DNA of 7,925 bases from JBGTIS01 sp041745535 (GTDB lineage Bacteria; Bacteroidota; Bacteroidia; Cytophagales; Cyclobacteriaceae). Of the stretch, positions 1 through 7,663 are shown in pieces. A program made the translations under genes and the position numbers. The notes below the pieces were generated by a model that did no database searches, was not told the DNA's origin, and saw only the letters and a program-made list of their open reading frames with translations. The stretch covers positions 1-7,925 of the forward strand of contig JBGTIS010000061.1 of NCBI GenBank assembly GCA_041745535.1, given 5' to 3'. Each line of letters starts with the position of its first letter. Within the stretch, counting starts at the first letter, position 1.

Positions 1-956
1 GTAGAAGTCCAGGTATCGCCATATTCATTGGAACTCTGAAAGGTGATTACACCGGTAGCCGGATCATAGGTGCCCGACATGGTTACCGCACCGCCAAACG
101 GGTCGGCAAAAGTGGCACTCAGATTATTACATACATCTGAAAAATCTTTAGAAACCTTGAAATCAACCCCATATACGGCATACCATTTAATATACAACCC
201 TGCGAAAATATCGTCTACGGTGTATACGCCAGGTGAAGAAGAGGTAATACTTACTTCGCTGGCAAAATCAACTACCGGGGCGGTACAGCAATCGTCGGTA
301 GACTGCCCCGAAGTTAAGGCGGCATATGCTCCGGTTGCAATTTCTGAAGGACAGGAAATAAACCATTGCACATTGCAGCCGCCAAAGGAAGGCTGTATCG
401 GTTCCTGGCACAAATCGGAGTTTAAAGCAGTAGTCAGCCTGCGGCCATCGGCGGTATGAATAGGAAAGGTAAGGTTGAACCCGTCGCCCACTTCCAGCGA
501 ATCGATGGTAAAACTGGTTACTCCTTTTTGGACCATCACCACATCGGCTATGGCGTCTATAATTTCCTGTCCGGTTACCTCTACCGTAGAAGGAAAAGTT
601 TTAACGGTTTTCAACAGCACCGACGGATAGGTCATGTCTATGAAATTTCCTTCCAGGTCTTTCGCGGCGTTGGTTTCTGTATAGGTAACCTGAATTTCCA
701 CCGAATCTACCTGTGTTACTTCGAAACCTTCCACATCCAGGGTAAATTCCACTTCTTCGGTTGCCAGGTTGTTCAATGCGTTAAAGAATGATTTATCCTG
801 ATTTACGTTGATCAGGGTAACGGCGCCTATGTTATTGTTCGGGTTGGGCGCCTTTCCCCAACGCTCTTCTTCGCAGGCATTTAAAAGCAGGAGGCAAAAT
901 CCTGCCAGGCCTGCTAACCCATATTTTAGTAGTATATTTTTCATCGTTGTTTTCAT
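1..956 (-). CDS. SusE/F-position surface lipoprotein, unknown family (3' part missing)
   Basis: I read this minus-strand frame by hand. It is open from the ATG at 956 to the window edge, 318 codons with no stop, so the C-terminus is missing. An alternative in-frame ATG is at 944. Residues 1-27 form a lipoprotein signal with lipobox LNAC (Cys28). The next residues are EEE; acidic residues there act as a surface-export signal in several Bacteroidota lipoproteins, so an outer-leaflet location is inferred. The rest looks like beta-rich, Thr/Val-rich secreted protein. Six cysteines lie in the second half of the visible part (183, 194, 202, 223, 224, 276), including an adjacent pair in DDCCT. The gene starts 9 bases after the SusD stop, so it belongs to that operon. 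Its position is where SusE/SusF-type ligand-binding lipoproteins usually lie, but I recognise no specific domain. That it is a real gene is nearly certain; its role is inferred from position only. Confidence 0.88.
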   Translation of the reverse strand, partial: MKTTMKNILLKYGLAGLAGFCLLLLNACEEERWGKAPNPNNNIGAVTLINVNQDKSFFNALNNLATEEVEFTLDVEGFEVTQVDSVEIQVTYTETNAAKDLEGNFIDMTYPSVLLKTVKTFPSTVEVTGQEIIDAIADVVMVQKGVTSFTIDSLEVGDGFNLTFPIHTADGRRLTTALNSDLCQEPIQPSFGGCNVQWFISCPSEIATGAYAALTSGQSTDDCCTAPVVDFASEVSITSSSPGVYTVDDIFAGLYIKWYAVYGVDFKVSKDFSDVCNNLSATFADPFGGAVTMSGTYDPATGVITFQSSNEYGDTWTS

Positions 957-965
957 GATATTTTT

Positions 966-2573
966 CTATTTATCCCAAAATACCGGAGTGTCCTGCGATG
1001 GAAGAGGATTGGGCGCGTTCGGATTCCCAGCTATTTCAGTGGTTGAATAGGGCAATCGTAACGGAAATGGCGCCAGTGGCGCCAGACTGGCTGGCAGATC
1101 GGCCGGCAAGCCTGTTCTTCGGTAATCGGTAAATACTTCCATGCCATTCCCAAACTGCGCATAGTATTTTTCCTTCATGATCACATTCAGCTTCTGGTCC
1201 GCGGAAGTACCCCCATTGAATTCGGCAATGCGTTGGGTAACATAATCATCCACCAGGCTATCAGGCATCGCTACGGCATTTTCGTCGAGACTCATGCCCA
1301 GGCTTTCTACTTTGTCCATGGAGGCACGAATGCCTTCTTCCAGATAGGTAATGGCTTCTTCGCCACCGGTTATGCCCGGCATGGTCAGTTTTGCTTCTGC
1401 CAGCATAAAAGCCCGCATGGCATTGGTTACATAGGGAATAATGCCAGCACCCTGCCCGCCATCGCCCAATATTCTTTCGCTGCGGGTGTTGTTGTCGTAT
1501 GATCCGCCAATAGGATATACGCCATAGGTAGCCCGAATCACGTCGTCGCCCGGCAAACCGGAAGGATCGCCATGGTCGCGGCCAAGATAGCCTTCCGCGG
1601 CTTCACCCAGATCGGTGCCACTGAGCAAGCCGTACACACAATCGGATCGGGTATTGCAAGGTGTGGTTTCAAAATTCAGATCGCTATCCGAACCTTGCCG
1701 GTAAATGTAGTAAGGCAGGCGGGGGTCGTTTTTCTTAATCAGGTTATACATGAAATAATTGCTCATATAATTATCCTTATTACCCGATCCCGCATATTCT
1801 ATCTGATACATGGGATGCTGGTTACGCGGCGATAGGCTGGATCCAAACTGAAACTGGAAGTCTCCTTCATTGGTATTAATGAGGTCGTTTTTGGTCATCA
1901 GGGCATTGATGCCCGCGGTAGCTTTATCGGGATTGACCAACCGTAAATTCAGCAGCAGTTTCAATTGAATGGTTTTGGCAGCTGTGGCCCATTTACTTAA
2001 ACTATTATTAAAAATCAGGTCATTTTCCAGGGCCAGCGAAGATTCCTTTTCCAGGTCGGCAATGCCTTCGTCTAGCAAAGTGAGCAACTGGTCATAAATA
2101 AAAGCTCCCTCGTCAAATTTAGGATTGATAAACTCGTCGCCCTTGAGCGCTTCAGTAAAGGGTAAATCGCCGAACATATCAACCATTACCCCATAAATAT
2201 ATGCTTTCATAATATTACCGACTGCTACATAATGCCATGCTTCCTGTTCAGTTCCCTGGTCAATTACCTCCTGAGCGTCTTTCAGGGCATCGGCAAAAAG
2301 CGCATCATAATCGTTGGAATAAATGGTGGCGTCCTGCAGGTATTGACTTTCAGTTAAATCGTAAACCTGCCGGGTAAATACCATGGTATTTTTGTTGATA
2401 TCCCGGGTCATACTAAAAGCGGTAGAAACCTGCACAGAAGGCAGGAGTAATTTTAGTGTAGCCGTTTTCGGGTTGTTAGGATCATCGTTCACATTGAGCC
2501 AGTCTTCCCCACAGGCGCCACAGGTAAAAAGCAGCACCACCACTAGGAGTATTTTATATGTATTTATTTTCAT
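966..2573 (-). CDS. SusD/RagB-family nutrient-binding outer-membrane lipoprotein (SusD-like_2 type)
   Basis: This 535-residue protein is the surface lid that captures ligand and delivers it to the partner SusC barrel. Residues 1-20 are a lipoprotein signal with Cys21 as the likely lipidated residue (CGAC; Cys18 is a less likely alternative). Then comes EDWLNVNDDPNNP (23-35), which matches the start of the SusD-like_2 group rather than classical SusD. Other family hallmarks are GDLPFTEA (135-142), a helical stretch around FDEGAFIYDQLLTLLDEG (153-170), DPRLPYY (283-289), LAEAKL (391-396), EKYYAQFGNGMEVFTDYRRTGLP (468-490) and a C-terminal RLPY..TEIAGNPNAP followed by PVFWDK. The length is usual for the family. 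Two cysteines close together, 306 and 312 (PCNTRSDC), could form a small disulfide loop. The gene begins 21 bases after the SusC stop and ends 9 bases before the next lipoprotein. The ligand is unknown; this subgroup is not tied to one glycan class. Confidence 0.96.
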   Translation of the reverse strand: MKINTYKILLVVVLLFTCGACGEDWLNVNDDPNNPKTATLKLLLPSVQVSTAFSMTRDINKNTMVFTRQVYDLTESQYLQDATIYSNDYDALFADALKDAQEVIDQGTEQEAWHYVAVGNIMKAYIYGVMVDMFGDLPFTEALKGDEFINPKFDEGAFIYDQLLTLLDEGIADLEKESSLALENDLIFNNSLSKWATAAKTIQLKLLLNLRLVNPDKATAGINALMTKNDLINTNEGDFQFQFGSSLSPRNQHPMYQIEYAGSGNKDNYMSNYFMYNLIKKNDPRLPYYIYRQGSDSDLNFETTPCNTRSDCVYGLLSGTDLGEAAEGYLGRDHGDPSGLPGDDVIRATYGVYPIGGSYDNNTRSERILGDGGQGAGIIPYVTNAMRAFMLAEAKLTMPGITGGEEAITYLEEGIRASMDKVESLGMSLDENAVAMPDSLVDDYVTQRIAEFNGGTSADQKLNVIMKEKYYAQFGNGMEVFTDYRRTGLPADLPASLAPLAPFPLRLPYSTTEIAGNPNAPNPLPSQDTPVFWDK

Positions 2574-2594
2574 ATCAATAAGAATTTTCCGTGG

Positions 2595-5500
2595 TTAGAA
2601 AGTTAATCTGAGGTTTATGCCATATCGCCGGGTAGTGGGTACAATACCGTAATCGATACCCTGGGCATTGCCCGATCCGTCGGTGGATGCGCTCAGATTT
2701 TTCAGGTTCCCTGATCCCAGTGAATTGGTTTCCGGATCAAAATTTAAGCTTTTAGGAAAGTTATAAGCCAAAAACCACAGGTTCCGTCCGGTAATGGAAA
2801 TACTGGCAGCACCAAACGGGGTGTTGCCCAGCAGGCCTTTTGGCAGATCGTACGCAAGGGTAACCTCTCGGAGCCTTATGGTAGAGGCATCAAATACAGA
2901 AAACTCTTCCGGTCCGGCTGACCCAAAAGTATTGATAAAGAACCAGTCGTTTACCGTAAGCTGTGTGCCATTGGGGATGGTATTTCCGTTCTCGTTCAGC
3001 ACGGCTTTCTGTGTACTCGGATCGCCCTGCACACCTGGAATCACCAGCGTCACTTCTCTACCGCGAGGTCCTACCGGAATAGTTTCGGTAGTTAATCCCC
3101 TGCCAAATACCTGGTTGTAGGTATCGGAGTATAGGTCGCCGCCTTTCCGCCAGTCAACCAGCGCGCTGAGCGAAACGCCTTTCCACCTAAAGGTGTTGGT
3201 GACACCCAGAATAAAATCAGGATTCGGGTTACCAATAATTTCAAATTCAGTTTTCTGAATCAGTTTGCCAGTGGTGGGGTCTACCAGCAACTGCCCATCG
3301 TCAGCGCGGGCGGCTACCGAACCGTACAATTGCCCGTATGGTTTGCCTTCTTGATGAATTACCCGGACGGCATTGCCGAATCCACCTACAAACACCTGGT
3401 CTAATCCGTTTCCAATTTTTTCAACCACATTTCTGTTGCGGGTAAATACACCGAATATATTCCAGCTAAACCCATTGACCAACTGAACAGGTGTAAGATC
3501 CAGGGCAGCTTCAATACCTTTGTTGGTTACTTTACCTATATTAGAAACCGCATACTGAAAACCAGTAGAGGGTGCTACTTCCACAGGCACAATCTGGTCG
3601 GTTGTCCAACGGTCGTAATAGGTAAACTCCAGGCCCAATCGATCTTTTAAAAAGCGCAGTTCGGTACCTATTTCAAATTCAGTGGTGAACTCAGGTTTCA
3701 GATTATTATTGCCAATGGCATTGCTTAGTGTTTGTACATTGGTATTTTTAAAAGGAAAATCCAGCGAAGCGATGTTGTTGCCCAGCGAAGAATTGGTTAC
3801 AAAAACTGTTTGAGTAAGATACGCTTCTATATCATTGCCGGAAGTGGCCAGCCCTGCCCTGATCTTTCCAAAATTAAGGATATCGGAATCGATGTCAAGG
3901 GCATCGGTAAATACCAGCGAAGTGCTGGCTCCTGAGTAAAAGAAACTCCTTTCACCCTGCGGCAAGCCTGAATGCCAGTCGTTCCGGCCGGTAAGGTTCA
4001 GAAAAGCGAAGTCTTTATAAGAAACGCCCACATCAGCAAAAGCAGCCTGATAGCGCTGTTTTTCATAGCTACCTCCATTCGGAATTACAGTTTGGGTATT
4101 GTCCAGGTCGTTAATACCGCTTACAATAATTCCTGTTCCCTGATACGATTGCCGGTCCAACGTGCGTTGGTTGGCATTGTGGCCGGCTATAATTTTAAGC
4201 CCCAGATCATTGGTAATATTTTTATTGATGGTGAATAACAGGTTCCCATCTATTTCGCTGCGGGCAATGTCATCGGAAACGATACGGCCGGTAGGGAACG
4301 CATTGTTACCGACAGGGAGCACATACAGGCGGTGGTCGGTATAAGCATTGAAACCTGCCTGATAAGAAACATTTAGCCAATCGAATACATCATAACCTGC
4401 GGAAATTTTGCCATAATACCGGTTTACTTTGCTGGTATGGGGCGCTCTTCTGGCCAGCCAATACGGATTGTCGTTATCGGGCCGGTAGAAAACGCCGATC
4501 CCATTGGCATCTTCATAAGGATACCCTTTTACATTTACGTTCGGAGGGGTAAAAAGTAATCGTTCGGTAATACTGGTGCCGCCCGTGCCCAATCCTGCCA
4601 TGGGGGGTGAGGTAAGGTCGGTATTTACGTAATTGATGTTGCCGCTAATGTACAGCCCATTTTCCAGCTGCGCGTTTCCGCCCACATTGATGTTGGTACG
4701 GGTAACTTCATTGTTGGGCACAATTCCCTGATTTTCAGTATAAGAAGCGCCCGCTGTAAAGTTGGCTTTTTCGCCTCCGGCCGATATGGTAACCGCATTT
4801 TCAATAACATGGCCGGTACGGAAAAAATCTTTTGGGGTATTGTAAGCCTGTAAGGGAATGGTGGCATCCGCCAGTTCAGGAAACCGGTCGGCATACCTGC
4901 GGTAAGGATGCGCCACCAGGGGCCTTCCCTGGTCGTCAAATCCAAGGATCAGGTCCGCATTCAGTGGATTTTCCCAGGCTTTGGTAGTTACGTCAAAAGG
5001 GGCACCCCAGGTACCAAAGTTATTGTCCACATATTTGAAATTGTTTCCCTGGGTATATCGGGTTTGGTAAGTAGGCAGGTTAGACACCTGTTCGACGGAA
5101 TACGAAGAACTTAATGCTACTTCCAGTCCTTTTTTAGTGCCTACCCGTCCGGCTTTGGTCGTAATTACAATGACGCCATTGGCAGCCCTTGACCCGTACA
5201 GGGCAGAAGCGGCTGCCCCTTTCAGCACCGTCATCGACTCAATATTGTTAGGATCGAGGTCGAAAGAACGGTTAGAAGAAGTGGTGCTTCCCTGGGCAAA
5301 ACTTCCGGTCTGGAAAGTAGAGTTATCGAAAGGAACCCCATCTACCACAAACAAGGGTTGGTTATTGCCCAGCAGCGACGAATTGCCGCGGATGGTAATG
5401 TTGGTTCCGGCACCTACCGCACCACCACCGCCGATGATATTGACGCCGGGTACCTTACCCGAAAGCGCCCGTATCGGATCAGGTTCTGATTTTTGGGCCA

Positions 5501-5903
5501 GCTCGCTACCATCCACATCGGAAACGGCATAACCGAGTGCCCGTTTTTCCCGCTCAATGCCCACCGCGGTAACCACTACTTCGGTAAGCTGTTTGATATC
5601 GCCGGTCATCTGCGGATTAATAACCGTACGGTCGCCGATGGTTACTTCCTGTTCGGCAAAACCAATAAAAGAAAAAGTGAGGGTAGTGGCACCATCGGGA
5701 ATATTTAAGCGATAATTACCATCCACATCGGTAACCGTACCGGTGGTAGTACCTTTCACAATTACGTTCACTCCGGGTAGTATGCTGCCATCTTCGGCAG
5801 AGGTTACAGTTCCGGAAACAGATTTATCCTGGGCGAGCAACTGACCTTGCAGTAAAACCAGCAACCACAGGAATAAAGGTAGTTTGTAGAATTTTTCCTT
5901 CAT
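2595..5903 (-). CDS. SusC/RagA-family TonB-linked outer-membrane transporter
   Basis: This 1102-residue protein imports ligand across the outer membrane using TonB/ExbBD energy, in complex with the adjacent SusD. Residues 1-24 are a signal peptide (cleavage likely QLLA|QDK). Residues 29-110 are the carboxypeptidase-regulatory-like beta domain typical of SusC proteins (VSGTVTSAEDG, GVNVIVKGT, GTVTDVDGNY). EVVVTAVG (108-115) is the usual TonB-box-like junction. The plug follows and contains the SusC signature: VVDGVPFD (186-193), then LDPNNIESMTVLKG (216-229) and ALYGSRAANGVIVITTK (234-250). The rest is the beta-barrel, ending in a conserved tail (TIRLREVTLAYDLP, GRNLW, DYGIVPTTRRYGINLRLTF) with a terminal phenylalanine, as expected for barrel insertion. 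There is no N-terminal STN signalling domain, so direct control through an anti-sigma factor is not suggested. It is the first gene of the operon, and its length is normal. The start at 5903 is supported by the signal peptide directly behind it. The substrate cannot be read from the sequence. Confidence 0.98.
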   Translation of the reverse strand: MKEKFYKLPLFLWLLVLLQGQLLAQDKSVSGTVTSAEDGSILPGVNVIVKGTTTGTVTDVDGNYRLNIPDGATTLTFSFIGFAEQEVTIGDRTVINPQMTGDIKQLTEVVVTAVGIEREKRALGYAVSDVDGSELAQKSEPDPIRALSGKVPGVNIIGGGGAVGAGTNITIRGNSSLLGNNQPLFVVDGVPFDNSTFQTGSFAQGSTTSSNRSFDLDPNNIESMTVLKGAAASALYGSRAANGVIVITTKAGRVGTKKGLEVALSSSYSVEQVSNLPTYQTRYTQGNNFKYVDNNFGTWGAPFDVTTKAWENPLNADLILGFDDQGRPLVAHPYRRYADRFPELADATIPLQAYNTPKDFFRTGHVIENAVTISAGGEKANFTAGASYTENQGIVPNNEVTRTNINVGGNAQLENGLYISGNINYVNTDLTSPPMAGLGTGGTSITERLLFTPPNVNVKGYPYEDANGIGVFYRPDNDNPYWLARRAPHTSKVNRYYGKISAGYDVFDWLNVSYQAGFNAYTDHRLYVLPVGNNAFPTGRIVSDDIARSEIDGNLLFTINKNITNDLGLKIIAGHNANQRTLDRQSYQGTGIIVSGINDLDNTQTVIPNGGSYEKQRYQAAFADVGVSYKDFAFLNLTGRNDWHSGLPQGERSFFYSGASTSLVFTDALDIDSDILNFGKIRAGLATSGNDIEAYLTQTVFVTNSSLGNNIASLDFPFKNTNVQTLSNAIGNNNLKPEFTTEFEIGTELRFLKDRLGLEFTYYDRWTTDQIVPVEVAPSTGFQYAVSNIGKVTNKGIEAALDLTPVQLVNGFSWNIFGVFTRNRNVVEKIGNGLDQVFVGGFGNAVRVIHQEGKPYGQLYGSVAARADDGQLLVDPTTGKLIQKTEFEIIGNPNPDFILGVTNTFRWKGVSLSALVDWRKGGDLYSDTYNQVFGRGLTTETIPVGPRGREVTLVIPGVQGDPSTQKAVLNENGNTIPNGTQLTVNDWFFINTFGSAGPEEFSVFDASTIRLREVTLAYDLPKGLLGNTPFGAASISITGRNLWFLAYNFPKSLNFDPETNSLGSGNLKNLSASTDGSGNAQGIDYGIVPTTRRYGINLRLTF

Positions 5904-6214
5904 AAAAATTTAGGTTTGTGGTGAATATGTTTCAGTGTGGCAATCAACCGGGAACAGGGCATCTGTGCTTGCGAATGAGAGTGAGTTAATACTATGAAAA
6001 AGAAGTACAAAAAATGAAAAAGCGATGTTCCCAGTGTGCCTTTAACAAAAGTCAAGAATTTCTCGCATGCGCGACATCCCCCATTGGAAGGGATTTTACA
6101 TGGCATTCAGGCAGAAGGTTTTGGCTATAATTTAACAGGTATTCGAGGTTTTAAACCCGTTTTTTCAGGAATAATAAAAATGTAGGATGGAAAGCTTGAT
6201 TATACCCCGAAAAA

Positions 6215-6237
6215 ACAGATAATATTGGCATATCTGT
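6215..6237. repeat. Inverted repeat ACAGATA / TATCTGT
   Basis: A perfect 7-base inverted repeat with a 9-base spacer: arms at 6215-6221 and 6231-6237. It has no T-run after it, so it does not look like an intrinsic terminator. The spacing (16 bases arm start to arm start) would suit a dimeric regulator or a small hairpin. The left arm with its preceding A (AACAGAT) recurs in the inverted repeat at 7664-7722. Confidence 0.45.
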
Positions 6238-6279
6238 AGGGTTTTCTGATACATAATCTCCATTTCAGAGGTAAATCCA

Positions 6280-6300
6280 TATCCCGCAAACGTCGGGATA
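6280..6300. repeat. Hairpin-capable inverted repeat TATCCCG / CGGGATA
   Basis: A perfect 7-base stem with a 7-base loop (CAAACGT): arms at 6280-6286 and 6294-6300. It is GC-rich inside an AT-rich region, so the hairpin would be stable as RNA on either strand. No U-tract follows on either strand, which argues against a simple terminator. It could be a leader hairpin, an operator, or chance. Confidence 0.45.
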
Positions 6301-6529
6301 CAAGTCATAGTAAAAATCAGAAGAAATGCTATTATGTTCCTAATCTTACAATTTCAATATGTAAAATTTTTCACTTTTCTATCTGGAGTTAAGCATGCGT
6401 TATCCCCTGTTTTGGTGGAATTGAAAAAGCGGTTTTTACCGACAAACTGAGCATTAAAATTATAATAATATTATTTAATGTTTGAAAAATATAATAAAAA
6501 TTCTTTAGTAGATGATATGTAGTAATTCC

Positions 6530-6546
6530 GGGATTTGAAAAATCCC
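6530..6546. repeat. Hairpin-capable inverted repeat GGGATTT / AAATCCC
   Basis: A perfect 7-base stem with a 3-base loop (GAA): arms at 6530-6536 and 6540-6546, ending 67 bases before the protease ATG. A TTTG at 6534-6537 lies within it. It may be an operator for the protease gene or a hairpin in its leader. No T-run follows. Confidence 0.4.
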
Positions 6547-6582
6547 ACAATTGCGGTTATGTTCTGATATAGGGCTGGCGGT

Positions 6583-6590
6583 TAACTTTA
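6583..6590 (+). promoter_or_regulatory. Possible -7 box for the protease gene
   Basis: TAACTTTA agrees with the Bacteroidota -7 consensus TAnnTTTG at five of six fixed positions and lies 23 bases before the ATG at 6614. A proper TTTG -33 element at 19-21 bases upstream is lacking, so this is a weak call. If it is right, transcription would begin near 6597 and the upstream TTG start at 6551 could not be used. Confidence 0.25.
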
Positions 6591-6613
6591 GTAAAACAAT
6601 CAACCCCTGCGTC

Positions 6614-7654
6614 ATGAACATGAATGTAATCCTCCCTGCCGTCATCAGAAAAATAGCGTGGCTGCTAGGCTTCTATTTTTTTTCCAGTTATGCCTATGCC
6701 ATCGATGGCAAAATTTTTCACCTGACCCATGAAGCCAAATATACCATCATTAAGTTTGAATGGGTCAATGACATGATCGTGATTCCTGTACAAATCAATG
6801 GTGGAGAGAAACTTAACTTTATTGTGGATACCGGCACCCGAACACCCATAATTCTTAATGAGAAAACCATTAAAGATTTGAATTTACCCAGAGGCAGGGA
6901 TGTTAGTTTTTCGGGAATAGGGCCGCGTGGCGTCGTTCAGGGTTATACCCTCAATGAAGTTTCCCTTCAATTGCCAGGAGCGGAAGCCTCGCGGATGGTG
7001 ATGGTAGTGCTTAAAAAGAATTACCTCGCCTTCAATAAATTGAAAAACACAAGAATTCACGGTATTATCGGAACCAGTTTGTTTCGCAGCTTCGTGGTAG
7101 GCATCAATTACAGCAGTCAGGAGCTGATATTGTATGATGACCGGTATTTTGAACCTACCTCCCAGTATGTGGCATTGCCCATGAAGATTAACGACAGCAA
7201 ACCGGTGATTCAGGCTCAGGTAAAAATTAACGATTACCTCTATGAAACCAACCTTTTGGTAGATACAGGGTTTAACCATGAACTGATGCTGAAGCCCGGT
7301 TTGAACTCACCAATGATTTTACCCAATGATGCCAGCAATGTAGTAATTGGCCGAGGATATGGCGGCACGATTATCGGCAAAAGCGGTACGGTAAACCAGG
7401 TGTACCTTGGTAAATTTGTACTGGACAATGTAATCACCTCTTTCCCATCGTTAAGTTCGTACGCCCATCAGGAACATCTTCAAACTGCCAACCATGGTAC
7501 CATTGGCAATGGTATGCTCAAGAACTTTAATATTATTATGGACTATTCCCATGAACTGCTGTACATCAAAGATGAGAGCCTGCCCGATTGTATAAAAGAA
7601 CCCGCGCTTGTACAGAAAGTAATACCTGAAGAAGTGAAAAAGCTCGTGTATTAA
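6614..7654 (+). CDS. Secreted retropepsin-like aspartic protease with two DTG motifs
   Basis: This 346-residue protein resembles the bacterial aspartyl-protease families of the retropepsin clan (Asp_protease_2 type). Residues 1-29 are a signal peptide (hydrophobic IAWLLGFYFF, likely cleavage AYA|IDG), so it acts in the periplasm, on the surface or outside. Domain 1 has VDTGT (71-75) and the closing motif HGIIGTSLFRSFVVGINY (149-166). Domain 2 has VDTGF (216-220) and HGTIGNGMLKNFNIIMDY (294-311). Each half therefore carries the catalytic D-T-G and the later hydrophobic-hydrophobic-glycine element, so one chain could form the two-aspartate site (Asp72, Asp217) that retropepsins build by dimerising. 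The common C-terminal PDZ domain of Bacteroidota relatives is absent; only about 26 residues follow domain 2. I chose the ATG at 6614 because the signal peptide follows it. The same frame stays open back to a TTG at 6551, and another ATG lies at 6620. Peptidase activity and substrate are inferred, not shown. Confidence 0.87.
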   Translation: MNMNVILPAVIRKIAWLLGFYFFSSYAYAIDGKIFHLTHEAKYTIIKFEWVNDMIVIPVQINGGEKLNFIVDTGTRTPIILNEKTIKDLNLPRGRDVSFSGIGPRGVVQGYTLNEVSLQLPGAEASRMVMVVLKKNYLAFNKLKNTRIHGIIGTSLFRSFVVGINYSSQELILYDDRYFEPTSQYVALPMKINDSKPVIQAQVKINDYLYETNLLVDTGFNHELMLKPGLNSPMILPNDASNVVIGRGYGGTIIGKSGTVNQVYLGKFVLDNVITSFPSLSSYAHQEHLQTANHGTIGNGMLKNFNIIMDYSHELLYIKDESLPDCIKEPALVQKVIPEEVKKLVY

Positions 7655-7663
7655 GATTTAGTG

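Larger units (their letters stand above)
5904..6613. other. Divergent intergenic region with no convincing gene
   Basis: About 710 bases lie between the SusC start (minus strand) and the protease start (plus strand), so both transcription units should be controlled from here. I found no tRNA, rRNA or credible protein gene. The part from about 6340 to 6530 is strongly AT-rich and contains the 12-base palindrome AATAATATTATT (6464-6475), nested in ATTAAA...TTTAAT (6453-6458 / 6474-6479). Three perfect 7-base inverted repeats (listed separately) and an 8-base palindrome CGCATGCG (6064-6071) also occur. No textbook Bacteroidota promoter (TTTG, about 20 bases, TAnnTTTG) is seen for SusC. The length is generous for two short 5' leaders, so a small RNA or a long regulated leader is possible but not shown. 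Confidence 0.75.

Noticed and set aside
70..791. Plus-strand open frames at 70-459 and 456-791
   Set aside because: They are antisense to the partial lipoprotein gene, whose minus-strand frame has a lipoprotein signal and operon spacing. They lack any protein-like features.
4625..4945. 106-codon minus-strand frame inside SusC in another phase
   Set aside because: It lies wholly within the intact SusC reading frame and has no features of its own, so it is a shadow frame.
6018..6049. Possible SusC promoter on the minus strand: TTTG (6046-6049), 20 bases, then TCGCTTTT (6018-6025)
   Set aside because: The spacing is right, but the -7 box matches only four of six fixed positions of TAnnTTTG, so it is not reported as a feature.
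5900..6106. 68-codon minus-strand frame overlapping the SusC start by four bases (ATGA)
   Set aside because: It has no recognisable domain, its composition is odd (His/Cys/Phe-rich), and it sits in the expected untranslated leader. The ATGA overlap alone is not enough to call a gene.
6464..6475. 12-base palindrome AATAATATTATT as a specific operator
   Set aside because: It lies in very AT-rich DNA where such palindromes arise easily; it is mentioned only within the intergenic entry.
6551..6613. Extension of the protease to a TTG start at 6551
   Set aside because: The added 21 residues would put a charged, non-hydrophobic stretch before an otherwise normal signal peptide, and an ATG at 6614 begins exactly there.
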